In this document: one piece after another, positions 18,666 to 27,623 of the stretch | How positions within the stretch are numbered: the stretch's first letter is position 1 | Layout of the letters: every line of letters begins with the position of its first letter | NCBI RefSeq assembly: GCF_900111025.1 | Contig: NZ_FOFN01000001.1 | Location: forward strand, 62,001-126,000 | Source: Hyunsoonleella jejuensis | Lineage (GTDB): Bacteria; Bacteroidota; Bacteroidia; Flavobacteriales; Flavobacteriaceae | Length of the DNA: 64,000 nt | Direction of reading: 5' to 3' | Made by a program: the position numbers and the translations under genes | The notes under the pieces: model-generated | What the model saw: the letters and a program-made list of their open reading frames with translations, nothing else | Told to the model about the DNA's origin: nothing | Databases searched by the model: none

Positions 18666-18962
18666 TTATACAGTTACAACACTGTTTTCGGCACCTGCAA
18701 AATCGCTCCATGCATAAGCATCGGCAGCAGCATCGTTTACATACTCACCATCTACGATATACTTAAACTCGTAAGAATTGTCTTTTTCTAAATCTATAGT
18801 ACCTTTAAAAGTACCATTTTTTAATTTTTTAAGTGGTGCTTTTTTAGCGTTCCAATCGTTAAAACTACCTACTACAGCAACTTTTTTAGCATCTTCTGCT
18901 TCAATTGAAAAAGTTACTTTACATATAGGTTTACTCTTTAAATACTGTTTTTTAATAGCCAT
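18666..18962 (-). CDS. Small stand-alone CBM48 / AMPK-glycogen-binding-like protein
   Basis: A 98-residue protein made of one early-set beta sandwich of the CBM48/isoamylase N-terminal type: VAVVGSFNDWNAKKAPLKKL, then TIDLEKDNSYEFKYIVDG and a short tail. The two aromatic/Asn positions (SFNDWN and the FKYIVDG strand) that contact glucans are kept. There is no signal peptide and no catalytic domain. Binding to an alpha-glucan such as glycogen is inferred from the family; the partner enzyme is not nearby. Its terminator and a dispersed element follow. Confidence 0.85.
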   Translation of the reverse strand: MAIKKQYLKSKPICKVTFSIEAEDAKKVAVVGSFNDWNAKKAPLKKLKNGTFKGTIDLEKDNSYEFKYIVDGEYVNDAAADAYAWSDFAGAENSVVTV

Positions 18963-19244
18963 AATATAAGTGTTTTATTATGGTACAAATTTATAAAACA
19001 ATACAATTCTAATTCTCTTTAAAACTTTAATGTTTAAAGAATTATCATTTTATCAGTTTGCACTCCATTTATTTTGAAGTATGTGAAAAATTTAAGAGCA
19101 AAATTGAAGTATTTGTAATGCTATTTTGCTAGTTTTATGCTGATTTTCAACGATTTCCGTCCTAAAACGTTTTCGTAATCCCAAACAAAGTATTCTTTAT
19201 GGGTTTCGCTAAAAAGCTTTAACTTTACTTTTTAAAATATTGGA

Positions 19245-20171
19245 ATGTTCGGAAAGAAAAAACAGCAACCACAAATTGATAAAGAACAATTAGAGCTTAT
19301 TAAAAATGCGCAAAAACGCATTAAGCAAAAGAAGCGGCTATACGTTCATTTTGTCTTGTTTTTAATTGGCGGTGTACTCATAATTGTTGCTAATACCGTT
19401 TTAGGCATTGGTAAAGATTTTACTTTTGCTGGTATTAATTGGTTTGTATATGCCATTCTTATATGGCTATTCTTATTTTTGTACCATCTTTTTAATGTTT
19501 TTGTAACTCACAAATTCATGGGAAAAGCTTGGGAACAACAACAGCTAGAAAAATTAGTTGCTAAACAACAATCTAGAATCGAGAAATTAAAAGAAGGCTT
19601 TCGAAAGGAAGAAGTGCTGCAAGCGAAAAGTGAGGTGTACAATGAAATTGCAAGGGATACCAAAACTTCTAAGACTTCTGAAATAACTCTAATTGTGGCA
19701 GTGGCCGAAAATGATGCTATTGGCAGAGGCAACCAACTTATTTGGCATCTAAGCGATGATTTAAAACGTTTTAAAGCGCTAACTAGCGGCCACCATATTA
19801 TTATGGGTAGAAAAACCTTTGAAAGTTTTCCAAAACCATTACCTAATAGAACCCATATTGTAATTACGCGTCAAAAGGATTACAAAGCACCAAACGGCGT
19901 TATCATAGTCCATTCTTTAGAAGACGCCATTGATGCCGCCAAAGCTGATAAACAGCCATTTATTATTGGTGGTGGACAAATTTACAAACAGGCTTTAGAA
20001 AAGAATCTGGTGGATAAAATTGAACTCACACGCGTACATGAAGATTTTGAGGCAGATGCATTTTTTCCAAAAATTGATACTACTATATGGAAAGAAACCA
20101 ATAATGTATTCAATAAAAAGGATGCGGAGCATGATTATGAGTTTTCTTTTATAACTTACCAACGCTCATAA
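19245..20171 (+). CDS. folA: Membrane-anchored dihydrofolate reductase (2TM-DHFR fusion)
   Basis: Residues 1 to about 115 form a 2TM domain: a basic N terminus, two membrane helices (FVLFLIGGVLIIVANTVL and WFVYAILIWLFLFLYHLF), and a charged helix. Residues about 146-308 are a complete DHFR: ITLIVAVAENDAIGRGNQL, WHLSDDLKRFK with the active-site Asp, MGRKTFESFPKPLPNR for NADPH, and IIGGGQIYK. The enzyme reduces dihydrofolate made by thymidylate synthase upstream. The fused domain would hold DHFR at the inner membrane; the reason is unknown. The sialate esterase gene begins 15 bp after its stop. Confidence 0.93.
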   Translation: MFGKKKQQPQIDKEQLELIKNAQKRIKQKKRLYVHFVLFLIGGVLIIVANTVLGIGKDFTFAGINWFVYAILIWLFLFLYHLFNVFVTHKFMGKAWEQQQLEKLVAKQQSRIEKLKEGFRKEEVLQAKSEVYNEIARDTKTSKTSEITLIVAVAENDAIGRGNQLIWHLSDDLKRFKALTSGHHIIMGRKTFESFPKPLPNRTHIVITRQKDYKAPNGVIIVHSLEDAIDAAKADKQPFIIGGGQIYKQALEKNLVDKIELTRVHEDFEADAFFPKIDTTIWKETNNVFNKKDAEHDYEFSFITYQRS

Positions 20172-20186
20172 TTTAAAATCTAAAAA

Positions 20187-21650
20187 ATGTATCGTAAAAT
20201 AATTTCGTTATCACCTTTAAGAATGGCAACCGTTTTATTTTGCCTTTTTAGCATCTTAGTTCATGCTGAAGTAAAACTGCCTGCAATTGTATCGTCAAAT
20301 ATGGTACTACAAAGAAATACTACTGTAAAACTTTGGGGTTGGGCAGATGCCAATGAAACAATTACTATTTCTACAAGTTGGCTTACTGATAATTTAAATG
20401 TAATCGCCGACGATAATGGCGATTGGTATATTAACGTAAACACCACTAATAGTAAAGCTGCACAATCAATAAAGATTACAAGTAAAACATCTAACATAGA
20501 ATTAAGCAATATACTTTTTGGAGAAGTATGGATTTGTTCGGGGCAATCTAATATGCAACAACCTATGGAAGGTTACATGGGGCAACCAACATTTGAAGGC
20601 CCTATGACAGCTACCAAAGCAAAAAATCGGAATTTACGATTATTCACTGTAGAACGTGTGGCTTCTAAAACACCTTTAAATGATATTAGTGACTATAAAT
20701 CTTGGCAAGAGGCAACTCCAGAAAGTGTGATTAAATTTAGTGCTGTGGCGTATTTTTTTGGTCAACAACTTCAGGATATTTTAGACGTCCCTGTTGGATT
20801 AATTCATACCTCTTGGGGAGGCAGTACAATAGAAGCTTGGATAAGCGAGGATATTTTATCAAAATATGAAACAGTAGCTATTGCAAACTCTGATATTTCA
20901 AAAAGACCGCAACATATCCCAACCGCTTTGTTTAATGCGATGATACACCCAATTACTAATTACTCAATAGCGGGCGCATTGTGGTATCAAGGTGAATCGA
21001 ACAGGAAAGAGGCCAAATATTACGAAACATTATTTCCTGCTATGGTACAAGATTGGCGAGACAGATGGAATATTGGGAGTTTTCCTTTTTATTTTGTTCA
21101 AATTGCACCATTTATCTATAGCGGTAACGATAAATATCAAGCATCTGAAAACAGTGCTTTTATGCGAGAATCACAGCTTAATTGCGTTGATTTAATTCCT
21201 AATTCTGGTATTGCCATCACCTTAGATATTGGTTCTAAATATTATATACATCCCCCCAAGAAAAAAGAAGTTGCAGATCGGTTATTACTTCATGCTTTAC
21301 ATCAAACCTATGGTTATAAAAGCATAGACCATATTTCACCCCTATTTAACGAAAAAGAAGAAAAAGATGGAGGTATTCTACTAAGTTTCAAACATGCGGA
21401 TTTAGGATTATTTGCTTTTGATACACTAAAAGATTTTGAAATTGCTGGCGAAGATAAAGTGTTCCATCCTGCAGAAGCCAAAATAGTAGATAGAAATAAG
21501 GTTTTAGTTACAAGTTCAAAAGTTTTACATCCCAAAGAAGTCCGATATTGTTGGAAAAACTGGGTTACAGGGACCTTATACAGCACGAACTTACTACCGG
21601 TTTCTTCTTTTAGAACAGACAGTTGGGATAACGCCACTAGAGCTGAATAG
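20187..21650 (+). CDS. Sialate O-acetylesterase (SGNH-type, secreted)
   Basis: A 487-residue secreted esterase that removes O-acetyl groups from sialic acids or related sugars. The signal peptide ends near residue 28 (LVHAEV). The nucleophile block VWICSGQSNMQQPM is at about residues 114-127, the oxyanion block GALWYQGESN at about 265, and the catalytic Asp/His region DIGSKYYIHPPKKKEVADRL near residue 350. A hinge beta domain precedes the SGNH fold, as in the family. It lies 15 bp after the DHFR gene, so it may be co-transcribed although the functions are unrelated. Confidence 0.88.
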   Translation: MYRKIISLSPLRMATVLFCLFSILVHAEVKLPAIVSSNMVLQRNTTVKLWGWADANETITISTSWLTDNLNVIADDNGDWYINVNTTNSKAAQSIKITSKTSNIELSNILFGEVWICSGQSNMQQPMEGYMGQPTFEGPMTATKAKNRNLRLFTVERVASKTPLNDISDYKSWQEATPESVIKFSAVAYFFGQQLQDILDVPVGLIHTSWGGSTIEAWISEDILSKYETVAIANSDISKRPQHIPTALFNAMIHPITNYSIAGALWYQGESNRKEAKYYETLFPAMVQDWRDRWNIGSFPFYFVQIAPFIYSGNDKYQASENSAFMRESQLNCVDLIPNSGIAITLDIGSKYYIHPPKKKEVADRLLLHALHQTYGYKSIDHISPLFNEKEEKDGGILLSFKHADLGLFAFDTLKDFEIAGEDKVFHPAEAKIVDRNKVLVTSSKVLHPKEVRYCWKNWVTGTLYSTNLLPVSSFRTDSWDNATRAE

Positions 21651-21720
21651 GGATAACCCATTACTCATGCATTTTAATCCAACATAGAAATCTTAACCAC
21701 TATGATTAGTATTAAATTGC

Positions 21721-21728
21721 TATTTTTG
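21721..21728 (+). promoter_or_regulatory. Possible -7 box of the fabD-lspA promoter
   Basis: TATTTTTG fits the Bacteroidota -7 consensus TAnnTTTG exactly, 20 bp before the fabD ATG. No TTG is present at the usual -33 spacing, so the call is tentative. Confidence 0.35.
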
Positions 21729-21748
21729 CGGAACTAAAACGGTAATAA

Positions 21749-22642
21749 ATGAAAGCATATATATTTCCCGGACAAGGCGCTCAATTTTCAGGAATGGGTT
21801 TAGACCTTTATGAACATTCTCCTTTAGCACAAGATTTATTTGAACAAGCAAATCATATTTTAGGGTTTTCTATTACAGATACCATGTTTGAAGGGTCCGC
21901 TGAAGATTTGAAGGAAACCAAAGTAACACAACCAGCTATTTTTTTACACTCGGTAATTTTGGCTAAGACTTTGGGAGAATCGTTTCAACCAGATATGGTT
22001 GCAGGCCATTCTCTTGGTGAGTTTTCGGCTTTGGTAGCCAATGGCACATTAAATTTTGAAGATGGCTTAAAATTGGTCTCACAGCGAGCACTAGCAATGC
22101 AAAAAGCTTGTGAATTACAACCAAGTACTATGGCTGCCGTTTTAGGTTTAGATGATGCTATTGTTGAAAAGGTATGCGCAACAACCGAAGGTGTAGTAGT
22201 TGCCGCAAATTACAATTGCCCCGGACAATTAGTAATTTCAGGGGAAATTGATGCCATTAACAAGGCTTGCGAAACCTTAAAGGAAGAAGGCGCGCGTCGT
22301 GCTTTAGTTTTGCCTGTTGGAGGCGCTTTTCACTCACCCTTGATGGAGCCTGCCCGTGAGGAACTAGCAGCAGCTATTGAAAACACTACATTTAACACAC
22401 CAACATGTCATATTTATCAGAACGTTACTGCAAGTGCAGTAAGTGATGAAAATGAAATAAAAACCAACTTAATCTCCCAGTTGACTGCACCCGTGCGATG
22501 GACGCAGTCTGTTCAGCAAATGATTGCCGATGGCGCAACGTTGTTTACAGAAGTTGGTCCTGGTAAAGTACTGCAAGGCTTAGTGAAAAAAATAAACAGA
22601 GACGCCCAAACCGAATCTGCAACTTTTGAAGCCAATTCATAA
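21749..22642 (+). CDS. fabD: Malonyl-CoA:ACP transacylase
   Basis: Transfers malonyl groups from CoA to acyl carrier protein in fatty acid synthesis. Complete at 297 residues. The motif order is typical: FPGQGAQFSGMG, GHSLGEFSAL with the nucleophilic Ser near residue 90, and GGAFHSPLM with the catalytic His near residue 197. Its stop codon touches the lspA start (TAA-ATG), so the two genes are translationally coupled. Confidence 0.96.
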   Translation: MKAYIFPGQGAQFSGMGLDLYEHSPLAQDLFEQANHILGFSITDTMFEGSAEDLKETKVTQPAIFLHSVILAKTLGESFQPDMVAGHSLGEFSALVANGTLNFEDGLKLVSQRALAMQKACELQPSTMAAVLGLDDAIVEKVCATTEGVVVAANYNCPGQLVISGEIDAINKACETLKEEGARRALVLPVGGAFHSPLMEPAREELAAAIENTTFNTPTCHIYQNVTASAVSDENEIKTNLISQLTAPVRWTQSVQQMIADGATLFTEVGPGKVLQGLVKKINRDAQTESATFEANS

Positions 22643-23152
22643 ATGAAAATCACTCGTCGTACTGCCTTTATTTTTATAACCATTATTTTGACTATTGCTG
22701 CCGACCAAATTTCAAAGGCACTGGTTAGAACCTATGTAGAAGCTGGATCATCTTCTCCAATTATTGGAAACGTCCTCCAATTAATGAATGTGGAAAACGA
22801 TGGTGCATTTTTAGGTATGGGTGGAGACTTAAATCCCACACTCAAACTAATTCTATTACTTATTTTACCAGTGGTAGTTTTAGGTTTAGTGTTGCGCCAT
22901 GTTATTAAAGATAAAAGCTTAGACAGATGGTCGCTCTTTGCATTTGCAAGCATTATTGGAGGGGGCATTGCCAACGTCTATGACCGTTTTGCATATGGTA
23001 GTGTAACAGATTTTTTATATATACGCATCACGGACGTTATTAGAACTGGCATCTTTAATTTGGCCGATTTATCCGTAACTACTGGCATGATTATTTTAGT
23101 AGTTTTGATGTTTAAGAAAAAAGAAAACCGTAAAACAACCAAAAGAATTTAA
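22643..23152 (+). CDS. lspA: Lipoprotein signal peptidase (signal peptidase II)
   Basis: Inner-membrane aspartic protease that cleaves prolipoprotein signals. It is 169 residues with four membrane segments. The two catalytic Asp residues lie in NVYDRFAYGSVTDFL (about residue 114) and FNLADLSVTTG (about residue 140). It begins directly after the fabD stop. Its last codons overlap one arm of a bidirectional terminator shared with galE. The window encodes many substrates, including NosZ, NosL and the cytochrome. Confidence 0.95.
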   Translation: MKITRRTAFIFITIILTIAADQISKALVRTYVEAGSSSPIIGNVLQLMNVENDGAFLGMGGDLNPTLKLILLLILPVVVLGLVLRHVIKDKSLDRWSLFAFASIIGGGIANVYDRFAYGSVTDFLYIRITDVIRTGIFNLADLSVTTGMIILVVLMFKKKENRKTTKRI

Positions 23153-23182
23153 GAAAATTTCTAAGTCTATTTGGTTGTTTTA
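23131..23182. terminator. Bidirectional terminator between lspA and galE
   Basis: A 13-bp perfect inverted repeat, TAAAACAACCAAA (23131-23143, inside the end of lspA) with its complement at 23170-23181/23182. It is followed by TTTTAATTTT on the plus strand. The loop is 26 nt. It fits convergent genes that share one terminator. Confidence 0.55.
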
Positions 23183-23190
23183 ATTTTCAA

Positions 23191-24216
23191 TTATTGCTCT
23201 CCTCTAACCTTTTGCTCCCAGTTCCAAGCAGAACGCATAGCGTCGTCTAATGTTAGTTGTGCTTTCCACCCTAATTCATTATTGGCACGATTTGTATCGG
23301 CATAGGCCGCAGTAATATCTCCTTCTCGTCTATCTACGATCTTATAATTTAATTTTTTACCAGAAACACGCTCAAAAGATTGGATAACTTCTAAAACAGA
23401 ACTACCTTTTCCTGTCCCTAAATTAAATATCTCGTAATTGGCTTTATTTTCACCACTTAAAAGTCTATTGAGAGCCACCACATGGGCTTTTGCTAAATCT
23501 ACCACATGAATATAATCACGAATACACGTGCCATCTGGCGTTGGGTAATCATCACCAAAAACTGATAATTGTTCGCGCAGACCAATAGCCGTTTGCGTAA
23601 TAAATGGTACTAAATTTTGAGGAACACCAATTGGCAACTCCCCTATTTCAACAGATTCATGAGCACCAACAGGGTTAAAATATCTTAATGCAATAGCTTT
23701 TAAACTAGGTACGACCTTACATGTATCCTGTATTATCTCCTCTCCTACTTGTTTAGTGTTGCCATAAGGTGATTCCGCCTTTTTTACTGGTGCATTCTCA
23801 GTGATTGGCAATTCATCGGCTTGCCCGTAAACCGTACAAGAAGAACTAAAGATAAAACTTGCTGATGGCAGTTTTTTGAGTTCTCTAAGAACATAAACTA
23901 ATGTTGAAATATTATTTTCGTAATATAGCAAAGGCTCCTGAACACTTTCTCCAACTGCCTTACTCGCTGCAAAATGAATTACGCCTTTTACATCATTATG
24001 CTTTGCAAAGAAAGCTTCCACTCCATTTTTGCTTTTAAGATCTAATTTTTCAAAAACTGGTGTTTTACCAGTAATGGCAGTAATACCATCTAAAACTTTA
24101 ATGGAAGAGTTTGATAAATCGTCTATTATTATTACTTCGTAGCCTTCATTTTGCAATTCAACTACAGTATGCGACCCAATAAATCCCAATCCCCCTGTTA
24201 CTACTATTTTATCCAT
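23191..24216 (-). CDS. galE: UDP-glucose 4-epimerase
   Basis: NAD-dependent short-chain dehydrogenase that interconverts UDP-glucose and UDP-galactose (or the N-acetyl forms). Complete at 341 residues. The Rossmann motif TGGLGFIGSHT is at residues 7-17, the Ser triad block at FSSSCTVYG, and the catalytic YGNTK near residue 150; RYFNPVGAHES and GTCIRDYIHVVDLA are also present. It overlaps the aminotransferase gene upstream by 8 bp, so they form one operon, probably for cell-surface sugar synthesis. Confidence 0.94.
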   Translation of the reverse strand: MDKIVVTGGLGFIGSHTVVELQNEGYEVIIIDDLSNSSIKVLDGITAITGKTPVFEKLDLKSKNGVEAFFAKHNDVKGVIHFAASKAVGESVQEPLLYYENNISTLVYVLRELKKLPSASFIFSSSCTVYGQADELPITENAPVKKAESPYGNTKQVGEEIIQDTCKVVPSLKAIALRYFNPVGAHESVEIGELPIGVPQNLVPFITQTAIGLREQLSVFGDDYPTPDGTCIRDYIHVVDLAKAHVVALNRLLSGENKANYEIFNLGTGKGSSVLEVIQSFERVSGKKLNYKIVDRREGDITAAYADTNRANNELGWKAQLTLDDAMRSAWNWEQKVRGEQ

Positions 24217-25366
24217 TTATAAAGTTTATAATTGTTGATGTAATAAAATCAATTTGTTCATCATCTAACTCGGTATGCATTGGCAATGAAATAACCTCTT
24301 GCACTAATTTATTAGTTATTGGGAAGTCTTTTTCATTATACCTGTCATCGGCATAGGCTTTTTGTTTGTGTAACGGAATTGGGTAATATACCCCGCAAGG
24401 AATTCCCTTTGCGTTTAAATGTTTCACCAAAGCGTCCCTATCAGTATTTTTTATTTTCAAGGTATATTGATGAAACACATGGCAATCGCAAGTATTACAA
24501 ATATTTTTGCCACAGCCGTTTGTTAGTTTTGGTGTAATGATATTTTCGATGCTTTTAAAGGCATCATTATATTTTCTTGCTGCTTTTTGTCGTGATTTAT
24601 TATAGCTATCCAGTTTTGGTAATTTAGCATCTAAAACAGCCGCTTGTATACTATCTAATCTAGAATTTACACCAACTACATCATGATGGTAGCGTTCGTA
24701 CATGCCATGATTTACAATTCCTCTTATGGTATGTGCTAAATCGTCATCATTTGTGAAAATGGCACCACCATCGCCATATGCACCTAAATTTTTAGATGGA
24801 AAAAACGAGGTTGCACCAACGTTTCCTATGGTACCTGCTTTTGCTTTAGTACCATCACTATTAGTATAATTAGCCCCAATGGCCTGCGCATTATCTTCAA
24901 TCACATAAAGATTATGCTTTTTTGCTATTTCTAAAATAGCTTCCATATTGGCGCATTGACCAAATAAATGAACAGGCACTATAGCTTTTGTTTTTGAGGT
25001 TATGGCATTCTCTAGAGCCTCTACGTTTATATTAAAATCGTCTTCATTAACATCTACTAAAACTGGTGTAAGATTCAACAACGCTATAACCTCAACGGTA
25101 GCAGCAAAAGTAAAATCGGCGGTAATAACTTCATCACCAGGCTCTAGCCCTAACCCCATCATGGCAATTTGTAACGCATCTGTTCCATTAGCACAAGGAA
25201 TTACATGCTTTACGCCTAAATAATCTTCTAAATTCTTTTGAAACTCATGAACCTTAGGTCCATTAATAAAAGCAGTGTTTTCAATTACATTTTCAATAGA
25301 AGTACTAACAACATCTCTTATGTCGTTGTATTGACCTCTTAGATCAACCATTTGAATTTTCTTCAT
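24209..25366 (-). CDS. DegT/DnrJ/EryC1/StrS family sugar aminotransferase
   Basis: PLP-dependent aminotransferase acting on nucleotide-linked keto sugars. It is 385 residues. The PLP lysine lies in TSFFPSKNLGAYGDGGAI (about residue 190); VDLRGQYNDIRD at the start and PCANGTDALQIA match the family. Between the large and small domains is a Cys-rich insert, CGKNICNTCDCH (four Cys in eleven residues), followed by VFHQYTL. The insert is unusual for the general family and may bind a metal. The first gene of an operon with galE; the sugar product is unknown. Confidence 0.9.
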   Translation of the reverse strand: MKKIQMVDLRGQYNDIRDVVSTSIENVIENTAFINGPKVHEFQKNLEDYLGVKHVIPCANGTDALQIAMMGLGLEPGDEVITADFTFAATVEVIALLNLTPVLVDVNEDDFNINVEALENAITSKTKAIVPVHLFGQCANMEAILEIAKKHNLYVIEDNAQAIGANYTNSDGTKAKAGTIGNVGATSFFPSKNLGAYGDGGAIFTNDDDLAHTIRGIVNHGMYERYHHDVVGVNSRLDSIQAAVLDAKLPKLDSYNKSRQKAARKYNDAFKSIENIITPKLTNGCGKNICNTCDCHVFHQYTLKIKNTDRDALVKHLNAKGIPCGVYYPIPLHKQKAYADDRYNEKDFPITNKLVQEVISLPMHTELDDEQIDFITSTIINFING

Positions 25367-25460
25367 GTTTAAAATTTGAAGACCAATGTATTATGATTAC
25401 ATATTGGTCTAATTTTAATTATGCCCGTATGAGCTTTATGTAGACAAAATTACAAAATTC

Positions 25461-26756
25461 ATGTACGTCATCCATAGATTTATTACAAAGAAATGTATTT
25501 TAGCCATAAAGATTTCAACCTTGCAGTTTATATACAATACGGGTATACAGTTTATTAGTTTTATTTTAAAAATTACTGCATTTTTCAATACCAAAATTAA
25601 ACTTGGTGTAGAAGGGCGCAGAAAAACTTTTAAAGTTCTAGAAGAACATATAAATATACCTCATCGTACATTTTGGTTTCATTGCGCTTCCCTTGGTGAA
25701 TACGAACAAGGACTACCAGTGTTTGAAAAACTACGAGCGCGTTATAAAACCCATAAAATTGTATTGAGTTTTTTTTCACCCTCAGGCTATGAAATACGTA
25801 AAAACTCCCCTATCGCTGATGTAGTAGTGTATTTACCGCTAGATACCAAAAAAAATGCTTCTAGGTTTTTAAACATTATAAAACCAGAACTTGCCATTTT
25901 TGTTAAATATGATATTTGGCCAAATTATTTAGATGCCCTTAATAATAATAGTGTTAGAACAATTTTAATTTCGGCGGCTTTCAGAAACGACCAAATTTAC
26001 TTTAAACCGTACGGCAGCATGTTCCGAAAGGCTTTGTTTACTTTTGAACATATATTCACTCAAAACGAATATTCAAAAACATTATTAAAATCCATAGGCT
26101 ATAACAATACTACTGTTTCAGGAGACACCCGTTTCGATAGGGTAAGCAACCAACTAAAAATTGATAATTCGTTGCAATTTATTGAAGAGTTTCTCAACCA
26201 AAAGATGTGCATAGTTGTAGGCAGTTCATGGCCCGAAGACGAAGCTTTATTCGTTAACTTTATTAATAGCAAGAAAAACAATGACGTAAAGTACATAGTT
26301 GCACCTCACAACATTAAAACATCTCAAATTAATAATTTTAAGTCTAAACTTGATACTGAAGTTATTTTATATTCTGAAAAAGACACTAAAGCGTTGAAGG
26401 AATATAGCGTATTAATTATTGACACCATAGGGCTTTTATCAAAAATATACAGTTATGCTCACATTGCCTATGTTGGAGGCGCCATGGGTACTACCGGATT
26501 GCATAACACCTTAGAACCTGCCGTTTTTGGTATACCAATACTAATTGGAAAAAACCACCAAAAATTCCCTGAAGCTCAATCTCTTATTGATAATGGTGGC
26601 ATGTTTGCTGTAGAAAACCAAAACGAATTTGATACAATTTTAACCAAGCTTATTGAAAATGATAACTTTCGCACAATATCAGGATCAAAAAATGCAGCAT
26701 ACATAAATAAATATAAGGGTGCCGTCATCCAAATTATTAACTACTTACGTATATAG
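25461..26756 (+). CDS. waaA: 3-deoxy-D-manno-octulosonic acid (Kdo) transferase
   Basis: Transfers Kdo from CMP-Kdo to the lipid A precursor at the inner membrane. At about 411-431 residues it is of normal length. The CHCASLGEYEQ-like block (FHCASLGEYEQGLPV), the GDTRFDRV segment, VVGSSWPEDE, and the C-terminal GGAMGTTGLHNTLEPAVFG, GKNHQKFPEA are all present. Homologues normally start close to the YNTGI segment, so a TTG at 25521 is a plausible alternative start to the ATG at 25461, whose first 20 residues look atypical. Confidence 0.93.
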   Translation: MYVIHRFITKKCILAIKISTLQFIYNTGIQFISFILKITAFFNTKIKLGVEGRRKTFKVLEEHINIPHRTFWFHCASLGEYEQGLPVFEKLRARYKTHKIVLSFFSPSGYEIRKNSPIADVVVYLPLDTKKNASRFLNIIKPELAIFVKYDIWPNYLDALNNNSVRTILISAAFRNDQIYFKPYGSMFRKALFTFEHIFTQNEYSKTLLKSIGYNNTTVSGDTRFDRVSNQLKIDNSLQFIEEFLNQKMCIVVGSSWPEDEALFVNFINSKKNNDVKYIVAPHNIKTSQINNFKSKLDTEVILYSEKDTKALKEYSVLIIDTIGLLSKIYSYAHIAYVGGAMGTTGLHNTLEPAVFGIPILIGKNHQKFPEAQSLIDNGGMFAVENQNEFDTILTKLIENDNFRTISGSKNAAYINKYKGAVIQIINYLRI

Positions 26757-26838
26757 TTTATTGTTATAAACCATATAAAAATTTATGCAATTTACTTATA
26801 TTAGCATTACTAAATAATTAACACTTAAAACAAAAACC

Positions 26839-27258
26839 ATGAAAAAATTACTTTTAGGAACAACTTTACTTTTAGCATTAAGTTTAACATTTACTTCTTG
26901 TAAAGACAACAAAAAAGCTGAGTCTATGGAAGAAGGCATAGAAAATGCAGCAGAAGCAACGGAAGATGCTATGGAGGACGCTGCTGATGCCGTTTCTGAA
27001 GCTGCTGAAGATGCAGGAGAGTCTATTGAAGACGCTGCTGAAGAAACAGGTGAAGCTGTAAATGATGCAGTTGAAGCGGCTAAAGAACTAGTAGATAAAG
27101 AGGAGGTTGTAGTGGACTACTCATATACTGTTGCCGGTAAAGAGATAAAAGGTTCAAAAACGTTTAGTGGTCATCAAGATGAAGTTGAAGCCGCTGTAAA
27201 AAAACTAGAAGATTCTCTTAAGAAGATTGATCCGAAAATCACTATTACTGTGAAATAA
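26839..27258 (+). CDS. Acidic helical-repeat lipoprotein
   Basis: A 139-residue lipoprotein: signal and lipobox LLLALSLTFTSCKD, then residues about 30-85 made of Ala/Glu/Asp-rich repeats with the register EAAEDAxESIEDAAEE, which would form long amphipathic helices or a coiled coil. A small C-terminal part follows (VDYSYTVAGKEIKGSKTFSG). No enzymatic motif is seen. It resembles small YtxH-like or apolipoprotein-like envelope proteins only in composition. The monocistronic gene ends at a strong terminator shared with the tRNA genes on the other strand. Confidence 0.75.
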   Translation: MKKLLLGTTLLLALSLTFTSCKDNKKAESMEEGIENAAEATEDAMEDAADAVSEAAEDAGESIEDAAEETGEAVNDAVEAAKELVDKEEVVVDYSYTVAGKEIKGSKTFSGHQDEVEAAVKKLEDSLKKIDPKITITVK

Positions 27259-27275
27259 TCAAAAAAATAACTTTT

Positions 27276-27315
27276 ACAAAAAAAAGCCTTTACAAGAAAT
27301 CTTGTAAAGGCTTTT
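27276..27315. terminator. Strong bidirectional terminator
   Basis: A perfect 15-bp stem, AAAAGCCTTTACAAG (27282-27296) with its complement at 27301-27315, AAAT loop, T-rich on both sides. It ends the acidic lipoprotein gene on the plus strand and the tRNA-Leu transcript on the minus strand. Confidence 0.9.
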
Positions 27316-27316
27316 G

Positions 27317-27401
27317 TACTGAAGGCGGGACTTGAACCCGCACGGCCATAATGGCCATTGGATTTTAAGTCCAACGTGTCTACCAATTCCACCACTTCAG
27401 C
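27317..27401 (-). tRNA. tRNA-Leu (anticodon TAA)
   Basis: A class II tRNA with a long variable arm, read on the minus strand. The acceptor GCTGAAG pairs with CTTCAGT, the anticodon stem TTGGA/TCCAA encloses CTTAAAA, giving TAA, and the T arm is GCGGGTTCAAGTCCCGC. The discriminator base is A and CCA is not encoded. Confidence 0.95.
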
Positions 27402-27455
27402 ATAATTCGACAGTGCAATTGCACATTGAATTGGTATATTTTAAGAAAGTTTCAG

Positions 27456-27527
27456 AGCGAAAGACGGGATTTGAACCCGCGACCCTCACCTTGGCAAGGT
27501 GATGCTCTACCCCTGAGCTACTTTCGC
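27456..27527 (-). tRNA. tRNA-Gly (anticodon GCC)
   Basis: Read on the minus strand: acceptor GCGAAAG with CTTTCGC, anticodon loop TTGCCAA giving GCC, T arm CGGGTTCAAATCCCG, discriminator T as is usual for tRNA-Gly. It lies 54 bp upstream of tRNA-Leu on the same strand, probably one transcript. Confidence 0.95.
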
Positions 27528-27623
27528 AGTTTGTAATGAACGTGCAAGCTTTCGATTGCGGATGCAAATTTAAACTATTTCTAGGAAATGCAAAGCCTTT
27601 TGAAAAAAATAATAAAACTTTTT

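Noticed and set aside
27174-27395. Short frame starting MVELVDTLDLKSNGHYGRAGS
   Set aside because: This is the translation of tRNA-Leu, a well-known false gene.
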